DNA from: Limnohabitans sp. DM1
GTDB taxonomy: Bacteria; Pseudomonadota; Gammaproteobacteria; Burkholderiales; Burkholderiaceae_C
Direction of reading: 5' to 3'
DNA length: 64,000 nucleotides
NCBI RefSeq assembly: GCF_001269385.1
Contig: NZ_CXOO01000037.1
Span: 1-64,000, forward strand
In this document: positions 61,833 through 64,000 of the stretch, piece by piece
Position numbering within the stretch: the first letter of the stretch is position 1
How the letters are laid out: the number at the start of each line of letters is the position of its first letter
Notes under the pieces: model-generated
Database searches by the model: none
Told to the model about the DNA's origin: nothing
What the model saw: the letters and a program-made list of their open reading frames with translations, nothing else
Program-made: the position numbers and the translations under genes

Positions 61833-62711
61833 ATGGAACTGAACACTGAAATCATCACCACCCCGCCCCTGGACTCTGCCTCGGTGGTCTTGCTGCGTGA
61901 CCACGCCGAGGGCATGCAGGTGCTGCTGCTCAGGCGCCATCAGGCCTCCAATGTGCTGGGGGGGGCTTATGTGTTTCCGGGCGGCAAGCTCGACGCGGCC
62001 GACCATAGCCCCGCGCTGCTGGCCAGGCTGAGCCAGGACGCCGCTACATTGCACCAGCGTCTGGCCGAGCCCGAGCTGCCCGAAGAGCGCGCCGCGGCCT
62101 TGTTTGTGGCCGCGATTCGCGAAGCCTTTGAAGAATCCCGCGTGTTGCTGGGCCAGGCGCACAGCGAAACGCCCGATCTGCAGGCCCTGCAAAACGCTCT
62201 GGCCCAGGGGCACAGCTGGTCCGAGGCCTTTCAAAAGCTCTCGCTGCAGCTGCGCACCGACGCCCTGGTGCCCTGGACGCGCTGGATCACGCCCCGCCAG
62301 GCCTCAGTCACCAACAAGCGCTTTGACACGCGGTTTTTCATCACCCGCGTGCCCGACGGGCAAACTGCCGCACACGACAACCACGAAACCACCGAAACCC
62401 TGTGGATCACCCCGCGCCAGGCACTGATCCGCTACTGGGACCGCCAGATTGAACTGGCACCGCCGCAGATCATGAGCCTGGTGCATCTGGCCCGGCACCC
62501 AAACACCGACAGCGTCCTGGCAGAAGCCCGCTGCCGAAAGCCACCCGTGATCGAGCCCGAACCCTTCGACCAGGACGGCATCCGCACCATCTGCTACCCG
62601 GGCGATCCACGCCATTCCGTCGCCCAAGTCGCGTTTCCGGGCCCGAGCCGATTGATGTACAAAAACAAGCGGTTTGAACCCGAATGGGGCTTGGCGGCAT
62701 TGCTTGACTAG
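61833..62711 (+). CDS. Nudix hydrolase (NUDT19-like, long form)
   Basis: A 292-aa protein; ATG 61833 starts the conserved part. The Nudix fold shows DSASVVLLRDHAEGMQVLLL, RRHQASNVLGGAYVFPGGKL and, after an insertion of about 35 aa, the box ending AIREAFEESRVLLG with the REx2EE core. The C-terminal part has WITPRQALIRYWDRQIELAP. The insertion within the Nudix box places it near the NUDT19/RP2p type, which hydrolyses CoA esters in animals. The bacterial substrate is unknown. Confidence 0.85.
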   Translation: MELNTEIITTPPLDSASVVLLRDHAEGMQVLLLRRHQASNVLGGAYVFPGGKLDAADHSPALLARLSQDAATLHQRLAEPELPEERAAALFVAAIREAFEESRVLLGQAHSETPDLQALQNALAQGHSWSEAFQKLSLQLRTDALVPWTRWITPRQASVTNKRFDTRFFITRVPDGQTAAHDNHETTETLWITPRQALIRYWDRQIELAPPQIMSLVHLARHPNTDSVLAEARCRKPPVIEPEPFDQDGIRTICYPGDPRHSVAQVAFPGPSRLMYKNKRFEPEWGLAALLD

Positions 62712-62775
62712 AATATGCTGTTCAAACGTTTCAAATTGTTACGTTATTCCCAGATTTAACCCGCATCCTTCCTGT

Positions 62776-63132
62776 ATGAGCCAAGCCGCAGATCCGACCT
62801 ACCTGTCCATTGACCGGGCCATGGAATTCATTGGTGATCTCAATGGCGTTTTGTCTCTGCTCAAGACTCTGCAGCAAACCCTGAGTGACGACTTGCCCCG
62901 CTTGCAAGAATTTCTCAACAAAGACGATGTCGGTGGTGCCAATCGCATCCTGCACCAGCTCAAAGGTTTCACGCCTGTGTTTTGTGTGGACAGTCTGGTC
63001 GAACGCGTCGTCATGGTCGAGCAGCTGAGCAAACACGGCGAGCCCGCCGAAGTCCGCGCAGCCTACAGCCATTTGGCCCCCCAACTCGACCAACTGCGCG
63101 CCGAAGTCGTCGCCCACCTGGCCAGCCAATAA
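62776..63132 (+). CDS. Stand-alone Hpt (histidine phosphotransfer) domain protein
   Basis: A 118-aa helical protein. The Hpt motif is in NRILHQLKGFTPVFC, with the phospho-accepting His near residue 60. Helices on either side contain DLNGVLSLLKTLQQTLSDDL and LAPQLDQLRAEVVAHLASQ. It would relay phosphate between a hybrid sensor kinase and a response regulator encoded elsewhere; neither is nearby. ATG 62776 begins the domain, with no strong ribosome binding site. Residue GFTPVFC after HQLKG is less common than the usual HxLKGxA. Confidence 0.8.
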   Translation: MSQAADPTYLSIDRAMEFIGDLNGVLSLLKTLQQTLSDDLPRLQEFLNKDDVGGANRILHQLKGFTPVFCVDSLVERVVMVEQLSKHGEPAEVRAAYSHLAPQLDQLRAEVVAHLASQ

Positions 63133-63255
63133 GCCAGGCCTGTCCCTCCCGCATTGATGTATTGCGCAGGTCGGCGGTCGAAGACCCCGACAGGTGTGGG
63201 CTTGGCGGACATGGGTATTTGCGCAGAACAGGTCCTGTGCGCCAAGACATGGGCA

Positions 63256-63333
63256 TTGTGGGAGCCTGCCCTGCTGGCGATATGAGGCTTGTGGACCGCA
63301 GACCATCGCTTGCAGGGCAAGGCGCCTACAAAA
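63256..63333. repeat. REP-like element (TGTAGGAGC family, complete)
   Basis: TTGTGGGAGCCTGCCCTGC on the left and CTTGCAGGGCAAGGCGCCTACA on the right are inverted halves. The gap 63133-63560 is entirely repeat-derived; a decayed GTAGGTCGG-type half also lies at 63166-63194 (GCAGGTCGGCGG then CCCCGACAGG). Confidence 0.72.
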
Positions 63334-63398
63334 GCCCACCCCACACCCATCGTTGAACATGACAAAAATTCAAGCAGCATGGGGCCGGATCAACAGCA

Positions 63399-63568
63399 GG
63401 TCAGCGGCTTCAGCCCTGACATGGGGCCTTTGCCACTGCCAAAAACGTCGGACCTTAAGGTGCCGACCTACGGGAGGCCTTGCATTCGTAGGTCGTCGGC
63501 TTCAGCCCTGACATGGGGCCTTTGCCGGAGCCCCAAAACGTCGGGGCTGAAGCCACCGACCTACGGGG
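63399..63568. repeat. Two tandem REP-like elements (GTAGGTCGG family)
   Basis: Copy one (63399-63474) runs AGGTCAGCGGCTTCAGCCCT to GTGCCGACCTACGGG. Copy two (63488-63568) runs GTAGGTCGTCGGCTTCAGCC to AGCCACCGACCTACGGGG. Both have inverted halves and share ATGGGGCCTTTGCC inside. The last copy supplies the dusC stop codon (CTA at 63561-63563 reads TAG on the minus strand). Confidence 0.85.
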
Positions 63569-64000
63569 CGCTGGCGTTGGATTGCTGACTGAGCCAGTTT
63601 TCGATGAGTTTGGCGTCGTGCACCAGCCTCAATTGATCGAAGGCTTGTTGGGCTTCGGGGTAGACGCGGCGCATGTAGTTGAGCCATTGTTTGAGGCGAC
63701 CGGCCCGGTGTCTGGGCGCTACGCGTTGGCTGATGCCCACCCAGAACAGGCGCATCAAGCCGACGATCTGTGACCACGCCACGGATTGACCGGGCGCCAT
63801 CTTGGCTGTAAATGCAGCACCACCCGCCAAATCACCCGCCACACCGCCCACAGCCGCATCGTGACGCGCAATCGCCAGGGCCAAGCCGGGGTCGGCCACC
63901 ATGCCGCGTCCGATCATCAACCGTTCACAACCGGTCACCTCGCGGCAACGCAGCGCGTCGGCCACGGTCCAGATTTCGCCGTTGGCCACCATGGGCAAGC
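63561..64000 (-). CDS. dusC: tRNA-dihydrouridine synthase C, C-terminal part (runs off right edge)
   Basis: About 146 C-terminal residues are in the window. MPMVANGEIWTVADALRCRE and GCERLMIGRGMVADPGLALA match the FMN-phosphate-binding end of the TIM barrel of Dus enzymes. The NGEIW motif and the helical tail ending RLKQWLNYMRRVYPEAQQAF fit the DusC subfamily, which reduces U16 of tRNA to dihydrouridine. The start lies beyond the right edge. The stop codon lies inside a REP-like element, so the last few residues (SNASAP) may differ between strains. Confidence 0.88.
   Translation of the reverse strand, partial: LPMVANGEIWTVADALRCREVTGCERLMIGRGMVADPGLALAIARHDAAVGGVAGDLAGGAAFTAKMAPGQSVAWSQIVGLMRLFWVGISQRVAPRHRAGRLKQWLNYMRRVYPEAQQAFDQLRLVHDAKLIENWLSQQSNASAP

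Overview
The window looks like the chromosome of a betaproteobacterium of the order Burkholderiales, family Comamonadaceae (Limnohabitans, Rhodoferax or Polaromonas type). This rests on gene order and content read by eye: a TCA block acnB / citE-like / mdh / GntR / sdhCDAB / sdhE / gltA, a cyanophycin locus with two cyanophycin synthetases, and many Bug-type (tripartite tricarboxylate transporter) binding proteins without their membrane partners. No rRNA or tRNA gene and no CRISPR array was seen.

Layout. 1-2.2 kb is accessory: the start of an ISL3-type transposase running off the left edge, a 5'-truncated TPR gene built from exact 138-bp repeats, and transposase debris. 2.2-13.9 kb is the TCA block: acnB, a periplasmic protein, a CitE-like lyase and mdh on the minus strand; the GntR regulator, succinate dehydrogenase, sdhE and citrate synthase on the plus strand. 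A palindromic operator lies between mdh and gntR. 14.3-23.4 kb is a plus-strand cluster that reads as CoA-dependent beta-oxidation of a hydroxycinnamate or phenylpropanoid: crotonase, feruloyl-CoA-synthase-like ligase, thiolase, SDR dehydrogenase, thioesterase, binding protein, acyl-CoA dehydrogenase and a MarR regulator. Two strong palindromes precede its first gene. 23.4-31.9 kb holds an OmpA-type lipoprotein, a fumarylacetoacetase-family enzyme, an FKBP, the grpE-dnaK-dnaJ heat-shock genes with sigma-32-like promoters, and an MBL/beta-CASP RNase. 32.1-39.8 kb is a cyanophycin locus (DUF1854 protein, ABC exporter, a CphA2-like protein, CphA). 39.8-46.0 kb carries an acyltransferase, nitronate monooxygenase, acyl-CoA dehydrogenase and etfBA. 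46.2-49.1 kb is a dctPQM TRAP transporter. 49.3-54.0 kb holds MscS, enoyl-CoA hydratase, an HDAC-like amidohydrolase, MltB and a Trp-rich small protein. 54.1-60.7 kb is a five-gene minus-strand operon with two sulfatases, two Bug binding proteins and an alpha/beta hydrolase, divergent from a Crp/Fnr regulator. 60.8-64 kb holds an SDR, a Nudix hydrolase, a lone Hpt protein and the end of dusC.

The most unusual feature is a repeat system. A four-helix-bundle (23S-IVS/Avd family) gene sits between dnaK and dnaJ. It is bracketed by inverted arrays of a 7-bp unit (GTTGAGC on the left, GCTCAAC on the right). The left array supplies its start codon region and the right array encodes its C-terminus. 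Two protein-less copies of the same inverted heptamer arrays occupy intergenic gaps in the hydroxycinnamate cluster. Together they look like an autonomous element and its non-autonomous relatives. Two further REP-like families (GTAGGTCGG-CTTCAGCC and TGTAGGAGC...GCTCCTACA) fill many other intergenic gaps.

All assignments come from reading the sequence and remembered family features. No database search was run.
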